DNA of 64,000 nt from Pedobacter ghigonis (GCF_903166585.1 NZ_CAESCM010000007.1:62001-126000), one strand, 5' to 3'. Shown: positions 24,685 through 34,767, counted from the stretch's first letter. The notes: a model not told the origin generated them from the letters alone. Program-made: numbers and translations.

Positions 24685-25857
24685 CTATTTACTGAATTTA
24701 TAAATAGAGCTTGTTTTATAAAGCTGCCCCGGCTTTAATACCGTTGAAGGGAATGCCGGTTGATTTGGAGAATCGGGAAAATGCTGTGTTTCCAAAGCAA
24801 TTGCCGTTCTAAAATCGTCTTTTGCACCCGTTTTAAAAGTATTTTTGCTTTGCATAAAATTACCGCTGTAAAACTGCAAACCTGGCTCCTGCGTATAAAT
24901 ATCCATTACCACACCAGATTTATCGCCCTTAACTGTAGCTGCATGGTACATGCCTAAGCCTTTGGTTTTATTCAGCACATAATTATGGTCGTAACCTTTA
25001 CCAAAAGTTAACTGTTCGTTTTTATCATTGATACGGGCACCAATGGTAGTTGCTTTGGTAAAATCGAAAGGTGTGCCAGCTACCTTTTCCAGCTTTCCGG
25101 TCGGGATCAGTGTCGAATCTACCGGCGTGTACTCATCAGCATAAATTTGTACTTCGTGGTTTAAAATTTCACCGCTTCCATCACCATTCAGGTTAAAAAA
25201 GGCATGGTTGGTTAAGTTTACCACTGTAGTTTTATCGGTTTTAGCCTCGTAATCCATTTTAAGCTCATTATCGTCTGTTAATGTATAAGTTACTTTAACA
25301 TCTAAATTGCCCGGAAAATTTTCATCGCCATCTTTTGATAAATAGTGCAGTACCAAGGTATTGGCATTGGGTTGTTCTGCATCCCAAACCACATACTGGT
25401 AACCTTTTTTACCGCCATGAAGCGTATTTTGGCCATTATTGGTAAATAACGAATAGGTTTTACCTTCTAAAGTAAATTTCCCCTTCGCAATGCGGTTTCC
25501 GTACCTGCCGATGGTTGCCCCAAAATAAGGTTCAGTTGATTTTTCATAATCGCTCACACTTTTAAATCCCACCACTACATCAACCAGTTTACCATCTTTA
25601 CCAGGTACCAGTAAACTAATTAACCTACCGCCGTAATTGGTAAAAACGGCTTCCGCATTGTTTTTGTTCTTTAAGGTATACAAGGCTGTTTGTTTACCAT
25701 CAATTTCTTTTTTAAACGAATCGGCAACTAGTTTAACAACTCCAGCCGAATCCTTTTTTAAACTATCAGCAGATGAAGCATTTTTGGTTCCAGATTGGCA
25801 GGAAACAATTCCCATTGCAGCAACAACTGCCAGGCCCGTTAATGATTTTAATTTCAT
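24685..25857 (-). CDS. Aldose 1-epimerase (galactose mutarotase), lipoprotein
   Basis: Interconverts alpha and beta anomers of sugars; 390 residues. A lipoprotein signal is present (LAVVAAMGIVSC, Cys lipidation) followed by a Ser/Lys linker, so the enzyme acts in the periplasm or on the cell surface. The GalM fold shows NRIAKGKFTLEGKTYSL, NTLHGGKKGYQ, the catalytic acid His in NLTNHAFFNLNG and the base Glu in IALETQHFPDSPN. It faces a GH127-type gene across a shared intergenic region, suggesting joint work on released pentoses or hexoses. Confidence 0.93.
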   Translation of the reverse strand: MKLKSLTGLAVVAAMGIVSCQSGTKNASSADSLKKDSAGVVKLVADSFKKEIDGKQTALYTLKNKNNAEAVFTNYGGRLISLLVPGKDGKLVDVVVGFKSVSDYEKSTEPYFGATIGRYGNRIAKGKFTLEGKTYSLFTNNGQNTLHGGKKGYQYVVWDAEQPNANTLVLHYLSKDGDENFPGNLDVKVTYTLTDDNELKMDYEAKTDKTTVVNLTNHAFFNLNGDGSGEILNHEVQIYADEYTPVDSTLIPTGKLEKVAGTPFDFTKATTIGARINDKNEQLTFGKGYDHNYVLNKTKGLGMYHAATVKGDKSGVVMDIYTQEPGLQFYSGNFMQSKNTFKTGAKDDFRTAIALETQHFPDSPNQPAFPSTVLKPGQLYKTSSIYKFSK

Positions 25858-26113
25858 AGAAATGAATATTTGGTTTAGCGTTTCAATTAAGTTTTTAAAT
25901 ATAGGTATATCACTTAATTTTACAAATAAAACGATTTAGAACAATTCAAAACAATATATTGCAGTCTATTTTAGGCGAACCATCATCAATGAGACGATAT
26001 GTAGAATTGGTGATAACAAAATGTATAAATCAGTTACTTTTTTTGAACCACTGGGGTAAATATTGAAATTACCACACAAAAAAGAACGATAATTTTTCTA
26101 ACCAAAAACACAA

Positions 26114-28138
26114 ATGATGATTAAAAACTTACTAAACATTGCCTTGCTCTGCTTAACTACAGTAAGCTCTGCACAAAACCCAAACGGGCAATCAACCGCA
26201 CCTTTACAAAAGCCTGCATTACGTAAAAATCCTTACCTCGAATTGCCACTTGGAGCCATTAAAGCCGAAGGTTGGCTAAAAGAAATGTTGGTACGGCAAA
26301 AGACCGGCTCAACCGGAAATCTCGACAAACTCTACCCTTCGGTTATGGGACAGCGCAATGGCTGGTTAGGGGGCGATGGCGACCAATGGGAACGTGGCCC
26401 CTACTGGGTTGATGGCTTACTGCCATTGGCTTATATTTTGCAAGACAAGGAATTAATTGCCAAAACCAAACCATGGGTAGAATGGGCCATAAAAAGCCAG
26501 CAGCCCGACGGTTATTTTGGCCCCATTAAAGATTATAGCAACGAGCCCGGCCTGCAACGTGACAATAGCCGCGATTGGTGGCCAAAAATGGTGATGCTTA
26601 AAATTTTAAAACAATACTACACTGCAACCAATGATAAACGGGTGATTACGCTGATGACGAATTATTTTAAGTATCAGCTGAAAGAGTTGCCATCTAAACC
26701 GCTCGACCATTGGTCGTTCTGGGCCAGATACCGCGCCGGCGATAATTTAGCCGTGGTTTATTGGTTGTATAATAAAACCAACGACCAGTTTTTACTAGAA
26801 CTGGCCGACCTGATCCACCGCCAGACCTTCGATTTTGCCAATGCCTTTGCCGAAGGACAAATGCTTACCCGATTTGGCAGTGTACACGCTGTAAATTTGG
26901 CTCAGGGCATGAAAGAGCCTTTGGTTTATTATCAGCAACATCCTGAGCAAAAATATTTAGATGCACTGAAAAAGGGTTTTAAAGACCTCGATAAATACAA
27001 TGGCTTTGCCAATGGCATGTTTGGCGGCGACGAATCGCTGCACGGCAATAACCCCACACAGGGTTCAGAACTATGCACTGCGGTAGAAATGATGTTTACT
27101 TTAGAAACTGCCTTAGAAATTACCGGTGATGTAGATTATGCTGACCGTTTAGAAAAAATTGCCTTTAATGCCCTGCCTGCCCAGGCATCAGATGATTATA
27201 TGACCAGGCAATATTTTCAGCAAGCCAACCAGGTAATGATCAGCAGGCAAATGCATAATTTCGATGTTAACCACCATGGTACCGATTTATGTTATGGTTT
27301 GCTTTCTGGCTACCCTTGCTGTACTTCTAATATGCACCAGGGCTGGCCTAAGTTTACGCAGAACCTCTGGTATGCTACGGCTGATAAAGGTGTGGCGGCT
27401 TTAGTGTATTCGCCTAGTGAAGTAAAACTAAAGGTAGCAGATGATAAAGAGATAATCATCAAAGAGGAAACCAATTATCCTTTCGAGGAAGCAATCAAAT
27501 TTACTTTAACCTTTGCTAAAAAGTCAAAAGCCATTAACTTCCCGTTTCATTTAAGAATACCGGCCTGGTGTAAAGAAGCTACAGTGAAAGTAAATGGCAC
27601 CACAGTAGAAACTTCAAAAGGCAATGCAATTGTTAAAATTAACCGCGACTGGCAATCGGGCGATGTAGTTGAATTACAATTACCAATGCACATTTTTAAA
27701 AACACCTGGTTCGAAAATTCTGTTTCTGTAGAACGAGGTCCAATAACATACGCCTTAAAGATGGGCGAAGCTGTAAAACCGGTTAAAAATACCATCGATC
27801 CGATCGATAACGGTGATGCTTTCGATGAAATTCACCCCACTACACCATGGAACTTTGGACTTTTTGATGTCCCGAACAATAAGCTGGAAGAAAAATTCAC
27901 AGTAGAAAAAGCAGCCCCAGTAAGTAATTACCCCTGGAACCTCGAAAATGCGCCTATCCAGATTAAAACAATGGCCAAACGCATCCCTTCATGGAAATTA
28001 TACAATGAAATGGCAGGCCCTGTTCCATATAGTATTACCTACCAGCTGGAAACAGCCAAAGAAGCAGAAGAAATTATCCTGGTTCCCTACGGATCGACAC
28101 GGTTGCGCATTGCACAATTTCCATTGGTGGGCAGATAA
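26114..28138 (+). CDS. GH127-type (DUF1680) glycoside hydrolase, putative beta-L-arabinofuranosidase
   Basis: Secreted enzyme of 674 residues with a Sec signal (NLLNIALLCLTTVSSAQ). The (alpha/alpha)6 barrel carries the GH127 metal/catalytic set: Glu319 and Cys321 in GSELCTAVE, then Cys402-Cys403 in YPCCTSNMHQGW, equivalent to the Zn-binding Glu/Cys3 site in which one Cys is the nucleophile. A C-terminal beta-sandwich follows (from about 480). GH127 enzymes remove beta-L-arabinofuranose; close relatives act on other furanosides, so exact specificity is inference. An aldo/keto reductase follows 65 bp downstream. Confidence 0.85.
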   Translation: MMIKNLLNIALLCLTTVSSAQNPNGQSTAPLQKPALRKNPYLELPLGAIKAEGWLKEMLVRQKTGSTGNLDKLYPSVMGQRNGWLGGDGDQWERGPYWVDGLLPLAYILQDKELIAKTKPWVEWAIKSQQPDGYFGPIKDYSNEPGLQRDNSRDWWPKMVMLKILKQYYTATNDKRVITLMTNYFKYQLKELPSKPLDHWSFWARYRAGDNLAVVYWLYNKTNDQFLLELADLIHRQTFDFANAFAEGQMLTRFGSVHAVNLAQGMKEPLVYYQQHPEQKYLDALKKGFKDLDKYNGFANGMFGGDESLHGNNPTQGSELCTAVEMMFTLETALEITGDVDYADRLEKIAFNALPAQASDDYMTRQYFQQANQVMISRQMHNFDVNHHGTDLCYGLLSGYPCCTSNMHQGWPKFTQNLWYATADKGVAALVYSPSEVKLKVADDKEIIIKEETNYPFEEAIKFTLTFAKKSKAINFPFHLRIPAWCKEATVKVNGTTVETSKGNAIVKINRDWQSGDVVELQLPMHIFKNTWFENSVSVERGPITYALKMGEAVKPVKNTIDPIDNGDAFDEIHPTTPWNFGLFDVPNNKLEEKFTVEKAAPVSNYPWNLENAPIQIKTMAKRIPSWKLYNEMAGPVPYSITYQLETAKEAEEIILVPYGSTRLRIAQFPLVGR

Positions 28139-28203
28139 TCTTTCGCATGATGAAGTAAAATCCGTTAAAACTGATTAATATTGCGACCAATCAAATCCCA
28201 GTT

Positions 28204-29193
28204 ATGAATCAACACATTTCAACCGATCGTTACGATAAAATGTTATATCGCCGTTGCGGAAACAGCGGCATTAAATTACCTGCAATTTCGTTGGGTTTAT
28301 GGCATAATTTCGGACATGTAAACGTTTTTGAAAATAGCAAAAACCTGATATATACAGCCTTTAATAACGGCATTACCCATTTCGACCTGGCCAACAATTA
28401 TGGTCCGCCTCCAGGCTCGGCCGAAGAAGTTTTTGGCAAAATACTGCATGAGGATTTTAAAGGTTATCGCGACGAGATGATTATTTCGAGCAAAGCCGGT
28501 TACACCATGTGGGATGGCCCTTATGGCGATTGGGGTTCGAAAAAATACCTGGTTTCGAGTTTAGATCAGAGCTTAAAAAGGATGAAACTGGATTATGTTG
28601 ATATTTTTTATCACCACCGCCCGGATCCGGAAACACCGCTCGAAGAAACAATGGCTGCTTTAAGCCTTTTGGTGCAACAAGGAAAAGCCCTTTATGTAGG
28701 TATTTCGAACTATCAGGCAGAAGAAGCGGCAGAAGCCATCAAAATTTTAAGAAAAAATGGTACACCATGCCTAATCCACCAGCCCAAATACTCGATGTTT
28801 GAACGTTGGGTAGAAGGTGGCCTGCTCGATGTTTTAGAAAGCAATGGTGTGGGTTGCATTCCTTTTTCTCCATTGGCACAAGGCCTGCTTACTGATAAAT
28901 ACCTGCACGGCATTCCCACAGATTCGCGTGTGGCAACAAGTGGTATTTTCTTAAAAGAGAGCAATATTACGCCCGAGAAATTAGCAGTAATTAGTAAACT
29001 AAATGAAGTAGCGCAATCGCGCGGACAGAAACTTGCACACATGGCCTTATCGTGGATTCTGAAAGACAAAAGAATTACTACTGTACTAATAGGTGCCAGT
29101 AAACCAGAGCAAATAACCGATTCAATTAAAGCTTTGGATAATATTGAATTTAGTGATGCAGAAATAAAGCTGATTGATGAAATATTAAAATAA
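28204..29193 (+). CDS. Aldo/keto reductase, YghZ/Gpr-like
   Basis: NADPH-dependent oxidoreductase of 329 residues, TIM barrel. Active-site residues are in place: Asp and Tyr in THFDLANNYGPPPGSAEEVFG, Lys in IISSKAGYTMW, His in DIFYHHRPDP; NADP-binding C-terminal TVLIGASKPEQI. The long YTMWDGPYGDWGSKKYL insertion is typical of L-glyceraldehyde-3-phosphate reductase (YghZ/Gpr) and Kv-beta-like members. The gene probably belongs to the GH127 transcript and may reduce or detoxify sugar-derived aldehydes. Confidence 0.9.
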   Translation: MNQHISTDRYDKMLYRRCGNSGIKLPAISLGLWHNFGHVNVFENSKNLIYTAFNNGITHFDLANNYGPPPGSAEEVFGKILHEDFKGYRDEMIISSKAGYTMWDGPYGDWGSKKYLVSSLDQSLKRMKLDYVDIFYHHRPDPETPLEETMAALSLLVQQGKALYVGISNYQAEEAAEAIKILRKNGTPCLIHQPKYSMFERWVEGGLLDVLESNGVGCIPFSPLAQGLLTDKYLHGIPTDSRVATSGIFLKESNITPEKLAVISKLNEVAQSRGQKLAHMALSWILKDKRITTVLIGASKPEQITDSIKALDNIEFSDAEIKLIDEILK

Positions 29194-29202
29194 CCTTTAA
29201 GT

Positions 29203-29233
29203 AGCCCTCTAGCCAAACAATGGTTGGAGGGCT
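29203..29233. terminator. Hairpin between convergent genes
   Basis: AGCCCTCTAGCCA (29203-29215), loop AACAA, TGGTTGGAGGGCT (29221-29233): 13-bp stem with two mismatches, between the aldo/keto reductase and sensor-kinase stops. Confidence 0.6.
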
Positions 29234-29240
29234 TATTAAA

Positions 29241-30386
29241 TTACCTGGCCAAAGGAAGCGTAAAATAAAAAGTAGACCCCTTCCCGTATGTGCTTTCTAC
29301 CCATATTTTTCCTTTATGGCGGTGTATAATTTCTGCACTCAGGTACAAGCCAATGCCGAAACCAGAAATTGTTTTGGTTTGTGTGCTTTCTACCCGGTAA
29401 AAGCGCTCGAAAAGTTTTTCCAGATCATTTTCCTTGATACCAATACCGTTATCGGTCACGCTCACCTGTATCTTGTCGCCCACAATTGCAGATCGCACCA
29501 CAATAGTACTCCCATGATCCGAATACTTTATCGCATTGCTAATCAGGTTTGAAACCACAGAAGTTAACTTCTCTTTATCAGCATGCGTTATTTTAGCACC
29601 GTCAGGAGTGAAATCGATAAAATTAGTGGAATAAATGAATCTTGCATCCCCCACCACATCCGTTATCACCTGCTCAAGGTCGAAATCTGTTTTGTGCAAA
29701 TGAATTTCTCCCGATTCAAGCCGGGCAACATTCAAAAAAGAGTTGATCATGGTGCTCATTTTCCTTACCTGGAGCTGCACTTTATCTAAAGTATTAACCA
29801 TAAACTGATCGGAGGAGCTTTTCGATTGCATCAACTGGATATAGGCATTAATTGAAGTTAAAGGCGTTTTCAGTTCATGACTCACCATACTGATAAAATC
29901 GTGTTTCTGCTGCTCTTCTTTGATATTGATTAAAACCTGTTCCTGGTCCAGGGCATCGCGCTGCAATTGTGTTTCTTTAATGGCTTGCCTGGCTTTCACC
30001 ATATCCGTAACATCGCTTGCCGTGTGGATGATGCAATATGGCAGGCCCGATTCATCCTTAATGGCCCGGTATTCGTAAGCATAGTAAGCTGTTTGCAATT
30101 TCCCGTCTCGCATGGTTTCTGCCGGAACGGCATCTCCGCTATCGGTTATCCCTGTTAGTAAAACATTCTTTAGCATATTGATAAAGGGCTGGCCTTTCAG
30201 TTCAGGAACTGCTTCCTGCAAAGGCTTGCCAATAATAGAGCGGTCTTTGCCCCAAAAAGCAATCATGGCATCGTTGGCCATCTCTATTACAATATCTTCA
30301 GAGGTGTAAATAGCCGTAGCATCTTTAGATAACGAAAGAATTTCTAAAAGCTGGGTACTATTTAAAACTCTCGAATGTGCGCTCAT
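29241..30386 (-). CDS. PAS-domain sensor histidine kinase
   Basis: Soluble (no membrane segment) histidine kinase of 381 residues. A PAS domain covers about residues 15-135 (ATAIYTSEDIVIEMANDAMIAFWG, then a PAC-like IKDESGLPYCIIHTASDVTD). A coiled linker leads to HisKA with the phosphorylated His170 in FISMVSHELKTPL, and a HATPase domain follows (N box SNLISNAIKYSD, G1 DNGIGI, G2 GFGIGLYL). No response regulator is adjacent, so its partner lies elsewhere. The signal sensed by PAS is unknown. Confidence 0.92.
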   Translation of the reverse strand: MSAHSRVLNSTQLLEILSLSKDATAIYTSEDIVIEMANDAMIAFWGKDRSIIGKPLQEAVPELKGQPFINMLKNVLLTGITDSGDAVPAETMRDGKLQTAYYAYEYRAIKDESGLPYCIIHTASDVTDMVKARQAIKETQLQRDALDQEQVLINIKEEQQKHDFISMVSHELKTPLTSINAYIQLMQSKSSSDQFMVNTLDKVQLQVRKMSTMINSFLNVARLESGEIHLHKTDFDLEQVITDVVGDARFIYSTNFIDFTPDGAKITHADKEKLTSVVSNLISNAIKYSDHGSTIVVRSAIVGDKIQVSVTDNGIGIKENDLEKLFERFYRVESTQTKTISGFGIGLYLSAEIIHRHKGKIWVESTYGKGSTFYFTLPLAR

Positions 30387-30463
30387 GGTTAAAGATTATT
30401 TCATTGTTGATTAGTATTTCAATTAATCAGACAACTAATACATTTAAATGTTTGAGCAAGTGC

Positions 30464-31639
30464 TTAAATACTACCAGTTGGAGTAAGTCTTTCGCGTATT
30501 TTCTGTTTTAATACACCGGCAGCGTTTGTATAGCCTCCTTCTGCCCCATCCACAAAATGAATATGCTCATCTTCCAGATCGCGTACATAGCACGACATAA
30601 TCGACTCGCCACTTACATACAAACCATACAATATTGAATTATCTTGTTCCAGTTTATTCAGTTCATCCTGTAGCGCCAAGCGTTGCTGCGCAGTTCCGGT
30701 AATTACCGTATTGATCCGGCCATCTATCACCAGGGTATCCGACATTTCTACCAGTTGTTTCAGGTATTTTTTACCGCTTGCTGTACGTAGATAGATGTAG
30801 CTAAACATATTTATCGCCCACGATTTAATAAATTCAAATATCCTGACTTTACCAAAACGGTGTTTCAACTCCTTGCCTAAACTGTTAAAACTTGTTTTAA
30901 AGATCAGTTTGGGTACCGAAATGGGTTGTCTTTTTTCAGGTGCACCATAAATCTCGTCGAGGTGTTGTACTACCTTGCTAAATACCTCAGCCTGATGCTC
31001 GCATTGTTGTGCTACCACAATTAACGTTACTACCTCTTCGCTGTTCTCGGGTGGTTCAATTTTATCCCACCTGCATTGCATGCCACTCAAATCAATATCG
31101 TTAGCCGCTACGTCCTGTGTCGCTAGCAGGTAGTTTTCGCCTTTAATCAGCTGTTCGGCATGGGCCAGTCCATCACCTAAAACTATGGGAATTGAAAACG
31201 TTTCGCTGCTGCTATACCGGCTAATTTGAAGGTGATGACCAGCTTCATAAATTTCATCAACCGCCATTATACCCGCCCTTAAGTCGAGGTCGAAACCTTT
31301 CAGGGTATTTTCGCGGTATTTTAACAATGATTTCATTACCTCCGATACCATATCGGGCGGTACGATAAAAGTTGCACCATCGCCACCAAAGAAAAACGGG
31401 ATAAGGATATTGGCTTTAAAAGCAATATTAAGTACAGCTACTATACTCCCGGTGGCAATAAGGTTTACATTTTCGTGCTGACCTGCTTTTACAGCCGCCG
31501 TAGAGTTTTTAATGTCGGTAATAATTACCTGCCAATCGGCCGGTACTGGTTTAAACAAATTATTGTGAACCAGCAATTGGGCCAAAGCCATTTTATTAAC
31601 TGGCAGGTTAGCGTAAAAATGATCGGTATTATCTGACAT
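30464..31639 (-). CDS. DUF3095 protein with class III cyclase-like motifs
   Basis: Cytoplasmic protein of 391 residues of the uncharacterised DUF3095 family. The N-terminal part resembles the catalytic core of class III nucleotidyl cyclases: VIITDIKNSTAAV (Asp42) and IPFFFGGDGATFIVP (Asp87) are 45 residues apart, the spacing of the two metal-binding aspartates in those enzymes. The C-terminal half (about 200-391) is mixed helical with no clear domain. Nucleotide cyclisation has not been shown for this family to my knowledge. It lies upstream of, and in the same direction as, the PAS kinase, 77 bp apart, so a signalling unit is possible. Confidence 0.75.
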   Translation of the reverse strand: MSDNTDHFYANLPVNKMALAQLLVHNNLFKPVPADWQVIITDIKNSTAAVKAGQHENVNLIATGSIVAVLNIAFKANILIPFFFGGDGATFIVPPDMVSEVMKSLLKYRENTLKGFDLDLRAGIMAVDEIYEAGHHLQISRYSSSETFSIPIVLGDGLAHAEQLIKGENYLLATQDVAANDIDLSGMQCRWDKIEPPENSEEVVTLIVVAQQCEHQAEVFSKVVQHLDEIYGAPEKRQPISVPKLIFKTSFNSLGKELKHRFGKVRIFEFIKSWAINMFSYIYLRTASGKKYLKQLVEMSDTLVIDGRINTVITGTAQQRLALQDELNKLEQDNSILYGLYVSGESIMSCYVRDLEDEHIHFVDGAEGGYTNAAGVLKQKIRERLTPTGSI

Positions 31640-31797
31640 AAAATTGGCTTAACAGGCTAAATATACGGATTTGGAAGCGATCTGTTTTTCAAAAACTGCA
31701 TTCCTGATAAGTCTTATTTAGAATAAATAAAAATAATTTTGGTAATTATGTACAAAAACATTTCCTTTGCGGCAACTAAGAATTAATCTAAATAAAG

Positions 31798-34200
31798 ATG
31801 AGTAAAAAAATTACCCAACTATTAACTTATGTGGTGGTAGTGTTGCTTTTTGCTGGCAATGTTATGGCCCAATCTAAAAACGGATCTATCTCCGGATCGA
31901 TAAAAACCAGCGATGGTAACCCTGCTGCTTATGTAAGCGTTGGTTTAAAAAATACAACAAAAACTACCCAAACAGACGAAAAAGGAAACTACACCATTAA
32001 AAATGTAGCTCCGGGCACTTATACCTTAAAAACATCGGCGGTTGGTGTATCAGCACAAGAAAAACAGGTAACAATTACTGCTGGTCAAAGTACCAGTGCT
32101 GATTTTTCTTTAGCACAATCTTCTTCTCAATTAGATGAAATTGCTGTTAATGGTTATAAAACCCCAAACCGTAAACCGGTAAACCTGGGTAAAATCGCCA
32201 TTGCACCTATGGATTTGCCACAAGCTGTGCAGATTATCGGTAATCAAGTGATCACCGATCAGCAGGTTAATAGTCTTGGCGACGTAATGAAAAACGTTAA
32301 TGGTGTTGCCCTGGGTGCTAATCGCGGTGCTGTTGGCGAGAACTTCTTTGCCAGAGGATACAGCTTAGGGAGCAATAACATTTTCAAAAATGGTGCAAGA
32401 ACCACTATTGGTGGTAGTCCGGAGGCGAGTACCCTGGAATCTGTAGAAGTTTTAAAGGGAAGTGCTGCCTTGCTTTATGGCGGTGTAACCGGTGGTGCTG
32501 TAGTGAACATGGTAACTAAAAAGCCAAAATTTGTAAACGGTGGCGAAGTAAGTATGAGAACCGGTAGTTACGATCAATATAAACCCACTATCGACCTTTA
32601 CGGACCAATTTCTAAGAAACTTGCTTTCAGAGCGATCGGAACTTACGAAAACGCAGGTAGTTTCAGGGATTATGTAAAATCAAAACGCTTTTACATTAAT
32701 CCATCATTACTATACAAAATAAGTGATCAGACAGAAGTTTTGGTTCAGGGCGATTACTTAAAAAGCGATTACACCCCTGATTTTGGTGTAGGATCGGTTA
32801 ACAGCCAGATTGTAGATTTTGGTCGCGATAAATTTATTAATGCACCATGGGCTTATAACAAAACCAATACTACTACAGCACAAGCTAATTTAACGCATAA
32901 CTTTAACGAAAACTGGAAATTAAGCGCTATCGGATCGTTCCAAGCTTATAACCGTAATTATTACGGATCAGACCGTATTCAAGCCAATACGGCAGGTATT
33001 TCGGCGCGGAACCTTTCTAGAGCATTGAGTAAAGAATATACTTACAACCAGCAAATTAATATTAATGGTAGTTTTAGCACTGGAAGCATTAAACATACTG
33101 TGTTGTTTGGTGTAGATGCGGATCAATCTAGAGTAACCAGCAATGCATTCGCATATGGTAAAAATGCTCAAGGTGGATACATTACAACTTTCAACTATGG
33201 CAACGTTAACGTATTCGACGAATCTACTTATTACGGTTCTGGTATAATGCCTGAAGCATTCAGTACAACAAGGACCCTTGCCCCTATCTACAGATATGGT
33301 GCTTTCGTACAGGATTTAATCGAAGTAACAGAACAGTTTAAGGTATTAGCCGGATTGCGTTATACCGACCAGAAAAATGCCAGCTCAAGAGCTTTAAATT
33401 TAGAAACAGGCATTACTGCAGGAGGTGCAACCAAATTTGATGATGCGCTTTCACCTAAACTGGGATTAATTTACCAACCCCTTAAAAGTACTTCAATGTA
33501 TGTAAGTTATGCCAATAACTTCATTCCGAATACTGGTGTGGATATCAACAACAATGCGCTTCAGCCTTCTATGGTTAATCAATACGAAGCTGGCGTTAAA
33601 AACGATTTCTTTGGAGGAAAGTTATCAGCTAACGTAACTTATTACAAAATAATCAATAACAACGTAGCTCAGGCAGCTATTCTTCCTGACGGAACAGTAA
33701 GTACGGTATTTAAGCAATTAAACGGCGAAACAACAAGTGATGGTTTGGAAGTAGATGTAAACGGAACAATTGCTAAAGGACTTAACTTCTTATTAGGCTA
33801 TAGCTATAACTTTATGCGCTATACCAATACTGCAGATGTAACCGGAATGATTGAAGATGTACGTTTAGTAGGTACTACCAAAAATACAGCCAATGCAACC
33901 TTATTCTATACTTTCCAGGATGGAGCAGTTAAAGGCCTTAAATTGGGTGCATCAGCATTCTACACTGGTAAACGTAATGGCGGTTGGAATGATGCTAAAA
34001 ATGCGACTGCACTAAGATTAATTCCTTTAAGCGCTTTTACTACGATAGATTTCTCGGCAGGCTATAGCTGGAAAAGATTCTCGCTTCTTGCTAAAGTTTC
34101 GAACATCACCAACGAGCTAAACTATTTTGTTCACGAAAACTACAGCGTTAATCCAATAGCGCCACGTCAATTCGTAACTACTTTATCTTATAAATTCTAA
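31798..34200 (+). CDS. TonB-dependent siderophore-type receptor
   Basis: Outer-membrane active transporter of 800 residues. Order: signal peptide (VVVLLFAGNVMAQ), CarboxypepD_reg-like beta-sandwich (about 28-115: GSISGSIKTSDGNPAAYVSVGLKNT), plug domain (about 140-240: QAVQIIGNQVITDQQVNSLGDVMKNVNGV, and ESVEVLKGSAALLYGGVTGGAVVNMVTKKP), then a 22-strand barrel ending LSYKF. The plug resembles ferric-siderophore receptors (FhuA/FpvA group) rather than SusC. No SusD gene follows. It is probably iron-regulated, but no Fur box was confidently identified. Confidence 0.92.
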   Translation: MSKKITQLLTYVVVVLLFAGNVMAQSKNGSISGSIKTSDGNPAAYVSVGLKNTTKTTQTDEKGNYTIKNVAPGTYTLKTSAVGVSAQEKQVTITAGQSTSADFSLAQSSSQLDEIAVNGYKTPNRKPVNLGKIAIAPMDLPQAVQIIGNQVITDQQVNSLGDVMKNVNGVALGANRGAVGENFFARGYSLGSNNIFKNGARTTIGGSPEASTLESVEVLKGSAALLYGGVTGGAVVNMVTKKPKFVNGGEVSMRTGSYDQYKPTIDLYGPISKKLAFRAIGTYENAGSFRDYVKSKRFYINPSLLYKISDQTEVLVQGDYLKSDYTPDFGVGSVNSQIVDFGRDKFINAPWAYNKTNTTTAQANLTHNFNENWKLSAIGSFQAYNRNYYGSDRIQANTAGISARNLSRALSKEYTYNQQININGSFSTGSIKHTVLFGVDADQSRVTSNAFAYGKNAQGGYITTFNYGNVNVFDESTYYGSGIMPEAFSTTRTLAPIYRYGAFVQDLIEVTEQFKVLAGLRYTDQKNASSRALNLETGITAGGATKFDDALSPKLGLIYQPLKSTSMYVSYANNFIPNTGVDINNNALQPSMVNQYEAGVKNDFFGGKLSANVTYYKIINNNVAQAAILPDGTVSTVFKQLNGETTSDGLEVDVNGTIAKGLNFLLGYSYNFMRYTNTADVTGMIEDVRLVGTTKNTANATLFYTFQDGAVKGLKLGASAFYTGKRNGGWNDAKNATALRLIPLSAFTTIDFSAGYSWKRFSLLAKVSNITNELNYFVHENYSVNPIAPRQFVTTLSYKF

Positions 34201-34222
34201 TTAATTACATTAGTTATAACAG

Positions 34223-34254
34223 AAAGGGCTGGATTTAATCAAATCCAGCCCTTT
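34223..34254. terminator. Strong intrinsic terminator
   Basis: AAAGGGCTGGATTT (34223-34236), loop AATC, AAATCCAGCCCTTT (34241-34254): perfect 14-bp stem plus T tract, between the convergent receptor and ricin-fold genes. Confidence 0.85.
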
Positions 34255-34260
34255 TTATTT

Positions 34261-34767
34261 TCACATAGTTGGAGCCTGCGCGTATATGGTCCACTGCTGC
34301 TCTTTATTCCCGCTTTTTCTGCTGAGGATAACCGGCAAATTTACTGTGCCTTTCTTATCGCCTGAAGTTAAATAAAGTTCAGTGCCCTTAAGTTTAATCC
34401 AGTAAATATTTTTACCGGCTGGTTCGAAATCAAATTGCTGATTACTGCTTGCCGTGCTAAGGACTTGTTCTTCTAAAGCAGCTGCTGTGGTATCGCCTCC
34501 TGCTTTGGGTTGAAATGTTTTACCGGTAAACAGGTTCTTTAACTGGTAGGTGTTGCCCTCAACCGAAATAAAATTCCAGGTCATGCATTTCCAGTTTTGT
34601 GGCGGATAAGCTACCAGCGGTGTTCCGTTTTTGTTACTGGCATCTTTAACACGTAAAAGCATACCGGTTTCTACATTTTTAATCGCATACTTGCCTTTTA
34701 TGGTTTGCCCCGAAACATAACAATGCATCAGGAGCAATAAGCTGCCGGTAATCAGATATCTTCTCAT
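34261..34767 (-). CDS. Secreted ricin-type beta-trefoil (RICIN) domain protein
   Basis: About 168 residues from the ATG at 34767 (an upstream in-frame ATG at 34803 would put 12 residues before the signal peptide and is less likely). Signal peptide MRRYLITGSLLLLMHCYVSG. The mature protein is one beta-trefoil with three similar blocks: GKYAIKNVETGMLLRVKDASNKNGTPLVAY, NTYQLKNLFTGKTFQPKAGG, NIYWIKLKGTELYLTSGDKKG, each ending in a W/QQW-like position. RICIN folds bind carbohydrates; no enzyme domain is attached. Ligand unknown. Confidence 0.75.
   Translation of the reverse strand: MRRYLITGSLLLLMHCYVSGQTIKGKYAIKNVETGMLLRVKDASNKNGTPLVAYPPQNWKCMTWNFISVEGNTYQLKNLFTGKTFQPKAGGDTTAAALEEQVLSTASSNQQFDFEPAGKNIYWIKLKGTELYLTSGDKKGTVNLPVILSRKSGNKEQQWTIYAQAPTM

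Noticed and set aside
24685..29193. Polysaccharide utilisation locus with SusC/SusD
   Set aside because: The epimerase, GH127-type and reductase genes form a sugar-related cluster, but no SusC/SusD pair or dedicated sensor is present; the TonB receptor at 31.8 kb looks siderophore-type.
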